Part shown: positions 24,480-33,998 of the stretch, in pieces
Numbering within the stretch: the first letter of the stretch is position 1
Layout: every line of letters begins with the position of its first letter
Assembly (NCBI GenBank): GCA_021788095.1
Contig: JAJYLB010000023.1
Span: forward strand, 1 to 57,763
Reading direction: 5' to 3'
Origin: Acidobacteriota bacterium
GTDB lineage: Bacteria; Acidobacteriota; Terriglobia; Acidiferrales; UBA7541
Length of the DNA: 57,763 bases
Program-made: the position numbers and the translations under genes
The notes under the pieces: generated by a model
Told to the model about the DNA's origin: nothing
The model's database searches: none
What the model saw: the letters and a program-made list of their open reading frames with translations, nothing else

Positions 24480-26848
24480 TGCGCCCCGTTTGCCCGACGC
24501 GTTTCGCGCAACTCCGGATGGCGGAGCTGGTTGCGATGGGGCTCGTCTGGGCGGCGTGCGCGGACGCACGCGCGCAGGCGCCGAAACTCGCGGGGGCCAA
24601 CCGAGCGACCGATGTGCGCCCCTGCGCCTGGCAAAGCTCGCCCGGCGCAGGCGTCACTCACCAAGGCAATTGGCTCGTGATACGCGCGCATTCTCTTCCG
24701 CTCTCCGCGCCGCGCCAAGTCACTTGCTGGGTGCACGTCCCGGGGCGCGGCCCATCTGTCGTCGAAGGCTTCAATCACGGTGCAGTCACCGAGCAGGGGT
24801 GGACCTTCGCGCTCGCCGCGCCTTCCGGCTCGAAGGACCGGGTGCGGCTTCTCTACCAGGGCTCGCAGGAAGGCCAATTTCGTTTTCCAGTTCCGGCGCC
24901 AGGCGGCACAAATGACCGCATCGGAATCGAGATTGGAATACCTGGCGATAATCCGGGCCGTTTAAGCCTGTCCGAACTGAAACTCGAGCCGGCGCCTCGC
25001 GCCGTTCCTGCCGCGCCGCATGCGGTCTCTCCCGGCGCAGCGGACGCGCCCACGCCTGCCGGAGCTGATTTTTACTGGCTGGCGCCGCCCGGCGCGGAGC
25101 CCGGCGCTTACGAACTGGAATGGCGGCGTCGCGGCGGCAAAATCCACAGCCTGCGCCTGGCTTCGTATTTCACCACCGACGCGATCCGCGCCTCGCCGCG
25201 GCAAAGGCTCTCGCCGGGCCGCTACGTGTGGCGCGTGCGGGCGTTCAGTCTGCTCGACACCGCCGGGCCGTGGTCGCCCTGGATGGCGTTCACCGTGCAT
25301 CTCGCCCCGCGCACGGCCCTTCCGGATTTCGCGCCCTCCGCCGCGAATCCCTTTTTCGTCGTGGAATGGGGGTCGCTCGGTCCCGAGCATCCGCTCCCGG
25401 ATTTTCCCGGCAATATTCGCCCCCACATGCTCATCCGCATCGGTGGCACGACCGGAACCGTGCCGAGCATGCTCGCATGGGCGAAAGCGCGTAATATTCC
25501 GGTTGCGCTGCAGGTGAACGGCCCGCACGATATCATCGCCGGACGCTGGGATCGGCTGCCGCTCGCGCGCGTTCTCGATTGGGCTCGCGAATTTCCGAAT
25601 CTGAAGGCGTTTTATATCTGCGAGCAGACGGTTCAGGGCGGTATCGAAAATTCCGAAGTCCGCGATTATCTCGAACGGCTCATCGCCATCGGCGCCGAAA
25701 CGGGCCGCCCGGTCATCTGGGCCGACGCGAACTGGGGCCAGAACGTCTGGCTTTCTGTTGTGGCCAATCGTGCGTTTCGCGCGTTTCTGCGCGCGCATCG
25801 CGGCTATCTGATTCCCGTTTGGAAGATGAATGGCGGCTTCGTACCCTATCTCGCTCCCGCCGGTTTGCTCGGCCTGTGGCTACGCGGCACGGTGAGCGCG
25901 TGGGGCGTGCAGCCGGAAAGCTGGTATTGGGTGGAAGCCGGATTCCGAGGGCTTGGCACGCAGCTCGATTACAAGCAGGGCGTTCGCACGGACGCGCCGC
26001 CGGTGATCTTCCAGCAGCTCGCGCTCGTGGGCGCGAGCGCTGGCGCCGCTCTGTACTCCTTCGAGCCGGGAACGGATGCGGTCTCCTCCGGTCTCGGCGA
26101 CGCTCATTCCCTTCAGGATATTTTTCTGCCGCTCGCTCGCCTGCTTCTCTCTCATACCATCCCCGCGGAAAGCGAAGTCTCCAAAGCGGTCTTCGCCTGG
26201 CACGAGATTCATTCCCGCAACGATCTCGCTTTCCGCAAAGGTTACCCGTCCACGCTACGAGCGCTTTTCGCCCGAACGCTTGGCATCGAATATCCTTTCG
26301 AGGCAATACCCGAATCGGGAGCCTGCTACTGGATTCCGTTCGCCCCACCCGCATCTCCATCCCCTCGCAGGCTCCGTTCCCTTCCGGATCGCGAGTGCCC
26401 GGCCCCAGCCGCTGGCCAGGCAGCAATTTTTCGCGTTGGGGAAACCGCGTTTGTTTTCAACAGCCGCGTCAACTGGCCGGTCGAGCAAACGTTCCGGTTC
26501 GTACTGGGCGATACGCCCGTCGCCGGCTCGCTCGGTGTAAACGGCTGGCTGGTGGCGAAGCGCGTCGGTTCAAATCGGGTGCAATTGACGTTTTCCGCGC
26601 GGCCCGGCGCGCCGATCGCGTTCGATTTCACGCCGTCCGCTTTCTGGAGGAAGGCCGGGCGGGGTGCCCGGTGGTCGCGCAAACCGGCAGAGAATTTGCA
26701 ATTCCGCGCCGGCAAAGCGCCCCAGTCCATGATGGTACGCCCGATTCGGGCGACCGTCCCGACTTCAGGCGCAAGAAGCGAAGACCACCTTCGGCTTGTA
26801 GGCCTTCGGGTCCCGCGACAAGCCGGCCTCTTTCCCTCGATCCCGTGA
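24479..26848 (+). CDS. Secreted TIM-barrel glycosidase-like protein, possibly GH98-related
   Basis: 789 residues, coupled to the GH3 gene by a TAATG overlap. A weak signal segment is followed by a carbohydrate-binding-like beta domain (about residues 40-170), an Ig-like part (YELEWRRRGGKIHSL, GRYVWRVRAFS), and a barrel from about residue 285: MLIRIGGTTGTVPSMLAWAKARNIPVALQVNGPHD, LKAFYICEQTV, RPVIWADANWGQN, LIPVWKMNGG, LGLWLRGTVSAWGVQPESWYWVEAG. The order of these elements is reminiscent of GH98 endo-galactosidases; that is a judgement from memory and not a search result. Candidate acids are E in ICEQT and D in WADANWG. Its neighbour suggests it produces oligosaccharides that the GH3 enzyme trims. 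Confidence 0.55.
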   Translation: MRPVCPTRFAQLRMAELVAMGLVWAACADARAQAPKLAGANRATDVRPCAWQSSPGAGVTHQGNWLVIRAHSLPLSAPRQVTCWVHVPGRGPSVVEGFNHGAVTEQGWTFALAAPSGSKDRVRLLYQGSQEGQFRFPVPAPGGTNDRIGIEIGIPGDNPGRLSLSELKLEPAPRAVPAAPHAVSPGAADAPTPAGADFYWLAPPGAEPGAYELEWRRRGGKIHSLRLASYFTTDAIRASPRQRLSPGRYVWRVRAFSLLDTAGPWSPWMAFTVHLAPRTALPDFAPSAANPFFVVEWGSLGPEHPLPDFPGNIRPHMLIRIGGTTGTVPSMLAWAKARNIPVALQVNGPHDIIAGRWDRLPLARVLDWAREFPNLKAFYICEQTVQGGIENSEVRDYLERLIAIGAETGRPVIWADANWGQNVWLSVVANRAFRAFLRAHRGYLIPVWKMNGGFVPYLAPAGLLGLWLRGTVSAWGVQPESWYWVEAGFRGLGTQLDYKQGVRTDAPPVIFQQLALVGASAGAALYSFEPGTDAVSSGLGDAHSLQDIFLPLARLLLSHTIPAESEVSKAVFAWHEIHSRNDLAFRKGYPSTLRALFARTLGIEYPFEAIPESGACYWIPFAPPASPSPRRLRSLPDRECPAPAAGQAAIFRVGETAFVFNSRVNWPVEQTFRFVLGDTPVAGSLGVNGWLVAKRVGSNRVQLTFSARPGAPIAFDFTPSAFWRKAGRGARWSRKPAENLQFRAGKAPQSMMVRPIRATVPTSGARSEDHLRLVGLRVPRQAGLFPSIP

Positions 26849-26868
26849 GGCCTCCTGCTCTGGCCGCC

Positions 26869-27711
26869 TCAAGGCCGGATGGTTAGGCCCGCGGGAGGAG
26901 CGTGGAACGAAATGTTGTGGACATGGGAGAGGCCGGTATCGAGGATCGAGGTGGCGGCTCCCGTGTTGATGTCGAGTGAGTAGATGTGGGAGTCGCTCGC
27001 GAAGTTGGAAAGAAAGAAACTCCCCCCACTGTCGATGGCGAGGCCCATGACCATCGAGACTCCGGAGAAATCGATAACTTTGGTTGCCGCACCGGTGGAG
27101 GGATCGACGGTGAACAGGGAGCAATCATTGGCGCCGTAGAGGGTGCCGTCGGGGGCGAAGTCCAGGGCCATGAGAAATCCATGGGCTGGGCAGACCGCGT
27201 TTGTGGTGAGCACGCCGCTGGATCCGACGCGCGTGGCCAGGCCCGTGGTGCGATCGACAATATAGAGGCTGTTGAAGTCGGGGTCGAGAGAATTGGCTTG
27301 GCCGATGCCGTAGAGGGTGCCAGTGGGCGAGCAGGTCAGACCCATGATGGAGAGCGACTGACCGAGCGGTGAGCCGACGGGCGTGGCCGCCCCGGTTTCG
27401 AGGTTGATAGCCGCCAGTTGGGCGTCAGGTCCGGCAAGGGTGTTGGTTATGGTGTACGGCTGTTGCCCCGGTGGGCAAAAGGCCAGACCGAGCGAGAAGG
27501 GATAGCCGGTCTCGCCAATGACGTTGACTGTGTTGGAATCCAGATTCATCGCCACCAGCTCGGAGCCGAAATCGGCGGTGGCGTAGAGAAGGCCCGGCCC
27601 TCCGTTTGGCGCCGCCCGCACCGGCTGGTACCGAGCGGCAGCGAAAATCAGGCAGCCGAGGCCCGACAACGCGATCCCCACAAACCTAGCCCATCGCCAC
27701 ATCTTTCGCAT
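26869..27711 (-). CDS. Secreted YncE/NHL-like beta-propeller protein
   Basis: 280 residues from ATG 27711, which has GGAGG upstream and begins a membrane/signal segment (WARFVGIALSGLGCLIFAAARY). Repeating blades of about 45 residues carry L-x-A-I-N-x-x-T-G-A-A-T-x-V and GTLYGI/GTLYGAN motifs (AAINLETGAATPVGSP, YIVDRTTGLATRVGSS, FTVDPSTGAATKVIDF, YSLDINTGAATSI). This is a repeat protein for binding; no enzyme site is seen. It converges on the GH98-like gene. Confidence 0.8.
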   Translation of the reverse strand: MRKMWRWARFVGIALSGLGCLIFAAARYQPVRAAPNGGPGLLYATADFGSELVAMNLDSNTVNVIGETGYPFSLGLAFCPPGQQPYTITNTLAGPDAQLAAINLETGAATPVGSPLGQSLSIMGLTCSPTGTLYGIGQANSLDPDFNSLYIVDRTTGLATRVGSSGVLTTNAVCPAHGFLMALDFAPDGTLYGANDCSLFTVDPSTGAATKVIDFSGVSMVMGLAIDSGGSFFLSNFASDSHIYSLDINTGAATSILDTGLSHVHNISFHAPPAGLTIRP

Positions 27712-27959
27712 CACCTTACCTCCGTTCGATTTAACGGCGCCTGGGCGCCTTCGGCGGTACCGTCGGAACGCCATCGTCGCGCACCTTAGGCGCAGTGGGG
27801 CCAAGGCTAGAGGGGGAAGACGTGAGGCAGCAAGGGACAGGAGCGGCCAGGCCCCGGATGGCCGCATTTGGCCCATTCCGCGCGTCGGAGTACTGTTGCG
27901 GCTTGGCGGGGTAGGTTAGAATACGCCGCAGAGCGAGTCTGCTCGAGCCTGTGCATTCC

Positions 27960-29963
27960 ATGGCCAGCGAAATGCACAACTTACCGACTTCGTCCACGCC
28001 CCTCGCACCCGGAGACCGACTCGATTCCTGGAAAGAAATTGCCGCTTATCTGAGGTGTAGCGTGCGGACGGTTCGGCGGTGGGAGCAGGAAGGGCTGCCG
28101 GTCCACCGGCACGCACACAAGAAGAAGGCAGCAATCTATGCCTACAGGGCGGAAATTGATGCCTGGTGGCGGAGCGGGCATGACCGGCTGGAAGCCAGCC
28201 GGGAGCGGCGGAGCGGCCGGCCAATGGTCCGGGTTGCGTGGGCGGCGGTGGGACTGGCCCTGCTCGTCGGGGCTGCTGCGGCGGTCTGGATCTACTGCTC
28301 GCCCAGCCCGTTCGAGCGCTCGAAGTGGGTGCAGGTCACCGGCTTTCCCGATGCGGTCACGCAGCCGGTCCTTTCTTCCGACGGCCGCATGCTTGCCTTC
28401 ATCCGCGGGCCGAGCACGTTCGTTGGGGAAGGCGAGATTTACGTCAAGATGTTGCCCAGTGGGGAGCCCGTCCAGCTAACCCACGACGGTTTGCCCAAGA
28501 TGAGCCCCAAGTTTTCTCCGGATGGGTCCCGGATCGCTTATACCGCGCTGGGGCCGCGGAGCACGTGGGATACGTGGGTGGTTCCTGTGCTGGGCGGAAA
28601 ACCGCAGTTGTGGCTTCCCAATGCTTCTGGTCTCGTTTGGTTCGACGACCACCAACTGATTTTCTCCCGGATGCTAGAGGCCGACCACATGGGCCTCGTC
28701 ACTTGCCTCGATAGTCGCACCGAGTGCCGCGATCTCTACGTGCCGGCTAACGGCGGCATGGCGCACCGGTCATATCCTTCGCCGGACCGTAAGTGGGTTC
28801 TGGCAGTCGAGATGGACGACAGAGGGATTTGGATGCCGTGCCGGCTCTTGCCGTTTGACGGCACTTCTGTCGGTCGGTCTGTCGGTCCTCCCGGCGCTCC
28901 TTGCACCTCGGCGGCATGGTCTCCCGATGGGAAATGGATGTACCTGAGCGTCAACACCGGCCGTAACTTTCACATTTGGCGGCAGCGCTTTCCCGCCGGC
29001 AAGCTGGAACAACTTACATCCGGTCCGGATGGCGAAGAAGGCATCGCCCTCGCGCCCGACGGCCGCTCCTTGATCACCGCGGTCGGATTACGACAGCGGG
29101 CGGTTTGGTACCACGATGCCTTAGGCGATCACCAGGTTTCGCTCGAAGGCTACTCGCTCGAGCCCAGGCTTTACATCGCGGGGCGGAAAGTTTGCTATCT
29201 GAGAAGCGAGTCGATGTCCACACGGCTCAGCCAGGTCTGGATCGAGGACCTGGATTCCGGGGAGAATGTGCTGTTGCTCCCTGGCCTCGACGTGTTGAAA
29301 TACGATCTCTCTGCCGATGGCCGGATCGCCGTTGCCGCCCTGAATGCCGGAGGAAAGCCCCGCCTATGGATTGCGTGGGTCGACCGCCGTTCTCCGTCCC
29401 GCCAAATACCGTCCGTCACCGGCGATGCCCCCGTATTTAGCCCCTCGGGAGATATCTTCTTCTCGACCGCGGAAGGCGACGTCAAGTTTTTGTTTCGCGT
29501 TCGCCCGGACGGTACCGGCCTGCAAAAAGTTAGCTCGCAGCCAATTATTGAAGTCCATGGCGTTTCTCCCGACGGCAAATGGGTCGCCGGCCTTGGTTCC
29601 ACTCCTAGTGAGCCGGGCTGGTTCGAGTTTGCTTACCCAACCGGGGGCGGCACGCCTGTACCTCTTTGCAATCCGCCATGCGAGGTCCGCTGGGGCCCTG
29701 ACGGCAAGTGGATGTATATCTCGGTCTACAAGGCTTGGATTAGCCGCCTCGCCGCTGGCCGCACCTACATCTTGCCCACACGATCCAACAGCGCATTCCC
29801 GGAAATGCCCGTGGGCGGCTTTCGCTCGGAAACCCAACTCGCCGCTTTCCCCGGCGTTCGGATCATTCAGGCCGCCGACGTCGCACCCGGGCCGACGCCC
29901 GAGTCGTATGTCTTCTCGCGGGAGACGACGCAGCGCAATCTCTTCAGGATTCCATTACATTAA
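27960..29963 (+). CDS. Membrane one-component regulator: MerR-like HTH + TM + TolB propeller
   Basis: About 667 residues. The N-terminal HTH (SWKEIAAYLRCSVRTVRRWEQEGLPVHRH, then AYRAEIDAWW) is of the MerR/excisionase class. One TM helix (VAWAAVGLALLVGAAAAVWIY) follows, then a periplasmic TolB/WD40-like propeller with repeated FSPDGSRIAY, WSPDGKWMYL, LAPDGRSL, LSADGRIAV and VSPDGKWVAG units. The design implies direct DNA binding controlled by an extracytoplasmic ligand or protein. A GTG (27951) and ATGs at 27960 and 27972 are all possible starts; none has a clear Shine-Dalgarno. The glycosidase gene at 30026 starts 62 bases downstream on the same strand, so it is a likely partner or target. 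Confidence 0.85.
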   Translation: MASEMHNLPTSSTPLAPGDRLDSWKEIAAYLRCSVRTVRRWEQEGLPVHRHAHKKKAAIYAYRAEIDAWWRSGHDRLEASRERRSGRPMVRVAWAAVGLALLVGAAAAVWIYCSPSPFERSKWVQVTGFPDAVTQPVLSSDGRMLAFIRGPSTFVGEGEIYVKMLPSGEPVQLTHDGLPKMSPKFSPDGSRIAYTALGPRSTWDTWVVPVLGGKPQLWLPNASGLVWFDDHQLIFSRMLEADHMGLVTCLDSRTECRDLYVPANGGMAHRSYPSPDRKWVLAVEMDDRGIWMPCRLLPFDGTSVGRSVGPPGAPCTSAAWSPDGKWMYLSVNTGRNFHIWRQRFPAGKLEQLTSGPDGEEGIALAPDGRSLITAVGLRQRAVWYHDALGDHQVSLEGYSLEPRLYIAGRKVCYLRSESMSTRLSQVWIEDLDSGENVLLLPGLDVLKYDLSADGRIAVAALNAGGKPRLWIAWVDRRSPSRQIPSVTGDAPVFSPSGDIFFSTAEGDVKFLFRVRPDGTGLQKVSSQPIIEVHGVSPDGKWVAGLGSTPSEPGWFEFAYPTGGGTPVPLCNPPCEVRWGPDGKWMYISVYKAWISRLAAGRTYILPTRSNSAFPEMPVGGFRSETQLAAFPGVRIIQAADVAPGPTPESYVFSRETTQRNLFRIPLH

Positions 29964-30025
29964 CAACAGGCCTGCGAGCCGAAGGCGATGACTCCGAGCG
30001 CGATTGCCGCCACCCTAAGCTGAAT

Positions 30026-31402
30026 ATGGCTATTCCACGAAACATGGCGATCCCGCGACGACGGTTCCTCGGTTTGGCACTGACGACCGGCATCGCCTTG
30101 GCATGCGAACCGTGGGACGAGGCCGCAGCCGGAAAGATTCTCGAAGCGCCGGCCGGGTCCTCGGCCGCGGAACCCAAATGGAAACTGACGTGGGACGCGG
30201 CAATCGAGACCCTCGCCGGAAACATCAGGAGATTGCCTGCTTACCGCCGTCCCGTGCTGATTGAAGGCGCGGAGTACGGGGGGATCTGGCAGGAGTGCGC
30301 GCCGATGGAGGGGCTGGTCTACGCGGATCTGGCGCGGTATGTGCCCGCGGCCGAAGGCACGCCAAGTCCGGCGGAAATCGCCCGCGCCAATCACATGGCG
30401 TTTTTTGCGCTCCAACGCGAGGACGGTCAGTTGCCGGCGGCGATAAAAACGAACGCCGTAGGCTACGGCCAGATCCAAATGGTGGTGCCGATCGCCGCGA
30501 CCGCATGGGAATTGGCGCGCCGCACCGGCGACGAAGAGCTCCTGACCATGACCTACACTGCGTGCAGCCGCTGGGACGCCTGGCTCCGGCGCTATCGCGA
30601 CACTCGCCACACGGGTTTGGTGGAAGGCTTTTGCACCTACGACACGGGAATGGACAACAGCCCGCGATGGGCGGCCATGCCGCGGGCTTGTCCGGAGGGC
30701 GACGCGCGGCGATGCCCGCGGGTCGAATCGCTTCCGCGGCTGTGCCCGGACCTCTCGGCCACCGCGTACGGCGGCCGAGTGGCGCTCGGGGCGATGGCTG
30801 AAGCGCTGGGGAAAAAGCGGGAAGCGGACGAGTGGCGCGACCTGGCGGAGAAAATCCGGCGGCTGATAATTGACAAGCTTTACTGCCCAGAGGACGCCGC
30901 CTTTTACGATCTCGACGCTCACGGCAAATTCGTGCGAGTGCGGTCGGTCGCGATCGCCCGCGTGCTGGGCGAGCACGTGTTGAAACTCGAGATTCCGTCG
31001 GACCGGCGCATCTTCCACGAGGTGTGGGCGCGGCAGCTAGGTAACGCGAAGGCGTTCTGGCCCAGGTTTCCCATCCCTTCCATCGCCATGAATGACCCTA
31101 CGTTCGTGCGGCCCATCCCTAGAAATAGCTGGGGCGGGGCGTCCCAGGCGCTGACTGCCCTGCGCGCCCCTCGATGGATGAGCCATTACGGTAAACACCG
31201 GGAACTCGACCACCTGATGCGGCAGTGGGTCGTGGCGATCAACCGCTCCGGAAATCCGGCCGGCGGATTCTGGCAGCAAATGGACCCGGCGACCGGAGAG
31301 TTCACTCGCTCCGGGAAGGGCGGCTATTCTCCGGCAGCCTTGGTGTATCTGGATTTCGCCAGGCGGCTGGGTCTCGTTGGCCCGCGGACGCAGCGCAGTT
31401 AA
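30026..31402 (+). CDS. Tat-exported (alpha/alpha)6-barrel glycosidase, GH63/MGH1-like
   Basis: 458 residues. A twin-arginine signal (IPRRRFLGLALTTGIALAC) predicts export of a folded protein; the Cys may make it a lipoprotein. The body has the trehalase/GH63-type signature DTGMDNSPRW (usual form E/D-x-G-x-D-N-S-P-R), an ARANHMAFFALQREDGQLP helix, GYGQIQMVVPIAATAWEL, and the late NSWGGASQALTALR block that corresponds to the W-R-G-P region of GH63. The substrate (alpha-glucoside, mannosylglycerate or other) cannot be read from the sequence. It probably shares a transcript with the TolB-type regulator 62 bases upstream. Confidence 0.75.
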   Translation: MAIPRNMAIPRRRFLGLALTTGIALACEPWDEAAAGKILEAPAGSSAAEPKWKLTWDAAIETLAGNIRRLPAYRRPVLIEGAEYGGIWQECAPMEGLVYADLARYVPAAEGTPSPAEIARANHMAFFALQREDGQLPAAIKTNAVGYGQIQMVVPIAATAWELARRTGDEELLTMTYTACSRWDAWLRRYRDTRHTGLVEGFCTYDTGMDNSPRWAAMPRACPEGDARRCPRVESLPRLCPDLSATAYGGRVALGAMAEALGKKREADEWRDLAEKIRRLIIDKLYCPEDAAFYDLDAHGKFVRVRSVAIARVLGEHVLKLEIPSDRRIFHEVWARQLGNAKAFWPRFPIPSIAMNDPTFVRPIPRNSWGGASQALTALRAPRWMSHYGKHRELDHLMRQWVVAINRSGNPAGGFWQQMDPATGEFTRSGKGGYSPAALVYLDFARRLGLVGPRTQRS

Positions 31403-31434
31403 ACGAACTCCCGCAGCCAGCCGTTTACCGCCGG

Positions 31435-32475
31435 TCAGTGACCGTAGCCTTCGCCCGAGCGGACCTTGCCGGCGAACCGGCGATAGAGGTAAGTGAAGTA
31501 CCCCGCCACCAGAATCATCCCCACGATCCACCAGACGACCGCGACGTGAAGGCCGTAAGACGCTGCGTGGGCGTTTTCCACGGTGAGCGCGAACGCGGGA
31601 TCGGTGCGGGAAGGGAGAACGAAGGGGTAGAGGCCGAACGCGGCGCTCGAAAGCATCCCGGCCAAATAGACGCAAGAAGCGAGGAAAGAGGCCAGGGGCT
31701 TCCGCGCCGCGTAAACGAATACGAAGGCCAGGCCCAACACCGCGATGGTGGGAAAGGCGTAGCCCCAGGGATACCGGCCGAGATTGGCGCTCAGTTGCGG
31801 TTGCACGAGGAACGTAGCCAACGTGTTTCCCAAGGTCAGCAACGCCACCAGCCAGGATAAACGCCGCGCCAGCCGCCCGGCGCTCTGCTCGATCGCGCCT
31901 TCGGTCTTCAGCGCCACCCAAAGCGCGCCGTGCAAAGCCAGTGCCGCCACAGCGGCGAGCCCGACGAGAATCGTGTACCAGTCGAGAATGCCGGTGTCGG
32001 CGCCCACGCGGAAATTCGTCCAGAGCGGCTCGAAGAAACGGTGGGTGGCGTCCAAGGGCACGCCGCGCATCACGTTGCCGAGCGCGGCCCCGAAAAAGAG
32101 CGCCAGCAGCAGGCTGGATAGGGAGAAAACCACATCCCAAAAGGGAATCCAAACGGGGCTATCGAGCGCGCCGCGGAACTCCACCGAAGTGCCGCGCAGC
32201 ACCAGCAGCCACAACACCATGATGAGCGGGAGATAGAACCCGCTGAAGCTCGAGGAATAGAGCGTGGGGAAGGCCAGGTATAGCGTGCCGCCCGCGGCGA
32301 GCAGCCACACTTCGTTGCCATCCCACACCGGCCCAATCGAGGCGATCGCGGCCCCGCGTTCGTCGGCAGTCTTGGCAACCAGCAGATGCACGATCCCCGC
32401 GCCAAGATCGAAACCGTCCAGAACGACGTAGACGGCGAGCATGAGGGCGATCAGGCAGAACCATACCGTGGCCAT
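31435..32475 (-). CDS. cydB: Cytochrome bd-type ubiquinol oxidase subunit II
   Basis: 346 residues, inner membrane. Partner of subunit I in quinol-dependent reduction of O2 to water. Seen: WFCLIALMLAVYVVLDGFDLGAG (the CydB signature helix), GPVWDGNEVWLLAAGGTLYLAFP, and about eight further TM helices. ATG 32475 with GGAGG upstream begins only two bases after the stop of cydA, so the longer frame is a shadow over cydA. It ends 32 bases from the convergent glycosidase gene. No cydX-like small ORF was seen. Confidence 0.95.
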   Translation of the reverse strand: MATVWFCLIALMLAVYVVLDGFDLGAGIVHLLVAKTADERGAAIASIGPVWDGNEVWLLAAGGTLYLAFPTLYSSSFSGFYLPLIMVLWLLVLRGTSVEFRGALDSPVWIPFWDVVFSLSSLLLALFFGAALGNVMRGVPLDATHRFFEPLWTNFRVGADTGILDWYTILVGLAAVAALALHGALWVALKTEGAIEQSAGRLARRLSWLVALLTLGNTLATFLVQPQLSANLGRYPWGYAFPTIAVLGLAFVFVYAARKPLASFLASCVYLAGMLSSAAFGLYPFVLPSRTDPAFALTVENAHAASYGLHVAVVWWIVGMILVAGYFTYLYRRFAGKVRSGEGYGH

Positions 32476-32477
32476 CG

Positions 32478-33800
32478 CTACGCTCCCTCCGGCCCCCGCT
32501 CGATCTCCCGCCAGGTGAGAAAGACGAACAGGAGGCCCAGTAAGGCGTACAAGCCCAGGAAACCCACGAACGTAAACATGGCGTTGCCGGAGGAAACCTG
32601 GGTGGAGAAGCCGGCGTTGGTGCGCATCAGGGAATAGATGAGCCAGGGCTGCCGGCCCACCTCGGCGGTCATCCAGCCCGCCGTATTGGCTATGAAGGGG
32701 AACGGAAGCGCGAGCATCAGCGCCCAAAGCATCGGCCGGGAGTCGAAGAGCGAGCCCCGCCACAGCAGCAGCGCCGCGATCGCCAGCACGGCGAGGAAGA
32801 TCGTCCCGAGACCCACCATGATGTGGTAGCTGTAATAGACGAGTGGAACCTGGTCGGGCCACTGGTTCTCGGGAATCGCGTCGAGTCCCTTCACCTGCGC
32901 CGCCCACCGGCGGTAGGTAAGAAAGCTCAACACGCGAGGTATCGTCAGCGGATTATCCAGCCGCCGCTGGGTCATGTCCGGTTGGCCGAGAATGGCGATG
33001 GGCGCGCCCGCCTGCGAGTAGAACAAGCCTTCCATGGCCGCGAAGGTTGCCGGCTGCTCGCCGGCCACCCTCTTGCTCTCCCCGTCACCGGTGGGGAAAA
33101 CGAGTAGCAGCACGGCGATAAGACCGGCGACAACACCCGTGCGCACAAACAGCCTCCCGGAATCAGTCGCCCGGTTCGAGAGGAGGTAAAACGCGCCAAT
33201 CGAAGCCATCAGGAACGACCCGGTGGCGACCGCGCCCAGCATGTTGTGAAAATATTCCCAACCGACCCACGAGTTGCTCAGCAGGCCCCAAAGACTCGCC
33301 AAACCGAACTGCCCGCCGGGACCGTTCGTGTAGGCTACCGGGTGCTGCATCCAGGCGTTGGTGGCAATGATGAAATAGCCGGAGAGCCACGAGCCGAGGA
33401 AGAGCGCCAGCGCGGCGGTCCAGTGGCCGCGAGGGCTGAGCCGCTTCTCCCCAAAGAGAAGCAAGCCGAGAAAAGACGACTCCAGAAAGAAGGCAAAGAC
33501 GCCCTCCATCGCCAGCGTCTGCCCAATCACGCCGCCGGCGGAGCGGGAGAACTCGGCCCAGTTTGTCCCGAACTGAAATTCCATGGGGATGCCGGTAACC
33601 ACGCCGAGGGCGAAGCTGATGCCGAAAATGCGGAGCCAAAAGCGCGCCGCGCGCTCGTAACGCGGGTTGCCAGTGCGCAGGGCTTGCGTCTTAAGGATCA
33701 GGATGAGCGGCGCCAGGCCCATCGTGATCTGGGGGAAGATGTAGTGGAAGGTGATGGTGAAGGCGAATTGGAGCCTATCGATCGGCAGCGCGGAGTTCAT
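32478..33800 (-). CDS. cydA: Cytochrome bd-type ubiquinol oxidase subunit I (short Q-loop, CIO-like)
   Basis: 440 residues with about nine TM helices. It carries heme b558/b595/d ligand regions (DRLQFAFTITFHYIFPQITMG with the N-terminal His, GWEYFHNMLGAV, and the SKRVAGEQPATFAAMEGLF quinol loop). The Q-loop is short, which is typical of the cyanide-insensitive (CioA) subfamily and not of E. coli CydA (about 520 residues). GGAGGAG lies about 9 bases upstream of the ATG. The oxidase would allow respiration at low oxygen. Subunit II follows directly. Confidence 0.95.
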   Translation of the reverse strand: MNSALPIDRLQFAFTITFHYIFPQITMGLAPLILILKTQALRTGNPRYERAARFWLRIFGISFALGVVTGIPMEFQFGTNWAEFSRSAGGVIGQTLAMEGVFAFFLESSFLGLLLFGEKRLSPRGHWTAALALFLGSWLSGYFIIATNAWMQHPVAYTNGPGGQFGLASLWGLLSNSWVGWEYFHNMLGAVATGSFLMASIGAFYLLSNRATDSGRLFVRTGVVAGLIAVLLLVFPTGDGESKRVAGEQPATFAAMEGLFYSQAGAPIAILGQPDMTQRRLDNPLTIPRVLSFLTYRRWAAQVKGLDAIPENQWPDQVPLVYYSYHIMVGLGTIFLAVLAIAALLLWRGSLFDSRPMLWALMLALPFPFIANTAGWMTAEVGRQPWLIYSLMRTNAGFSTQVSSGNAMFTFVGFLGLYALLGLLFVFLTWREIERGPEGA

Positions 33801-33998
33801 CTTCTTTCTCCTCCCGGTAACCGGGAAGCGCCGCGCGAGCCGCCCGCACCATCAAGTCGCGGCCCCCGCGCAGGGTCCTGAACCGGTCGCCGGTAAGGGC
33901 GGGGCGCCCCACCCGGGTTCCTCTCGCGGCGACCGAGCCGCCCGCCCCGTGCCTTCAGCTCTGATTCACGGTTTGGTGCCCGGTCCCTCCCGCGGAAA

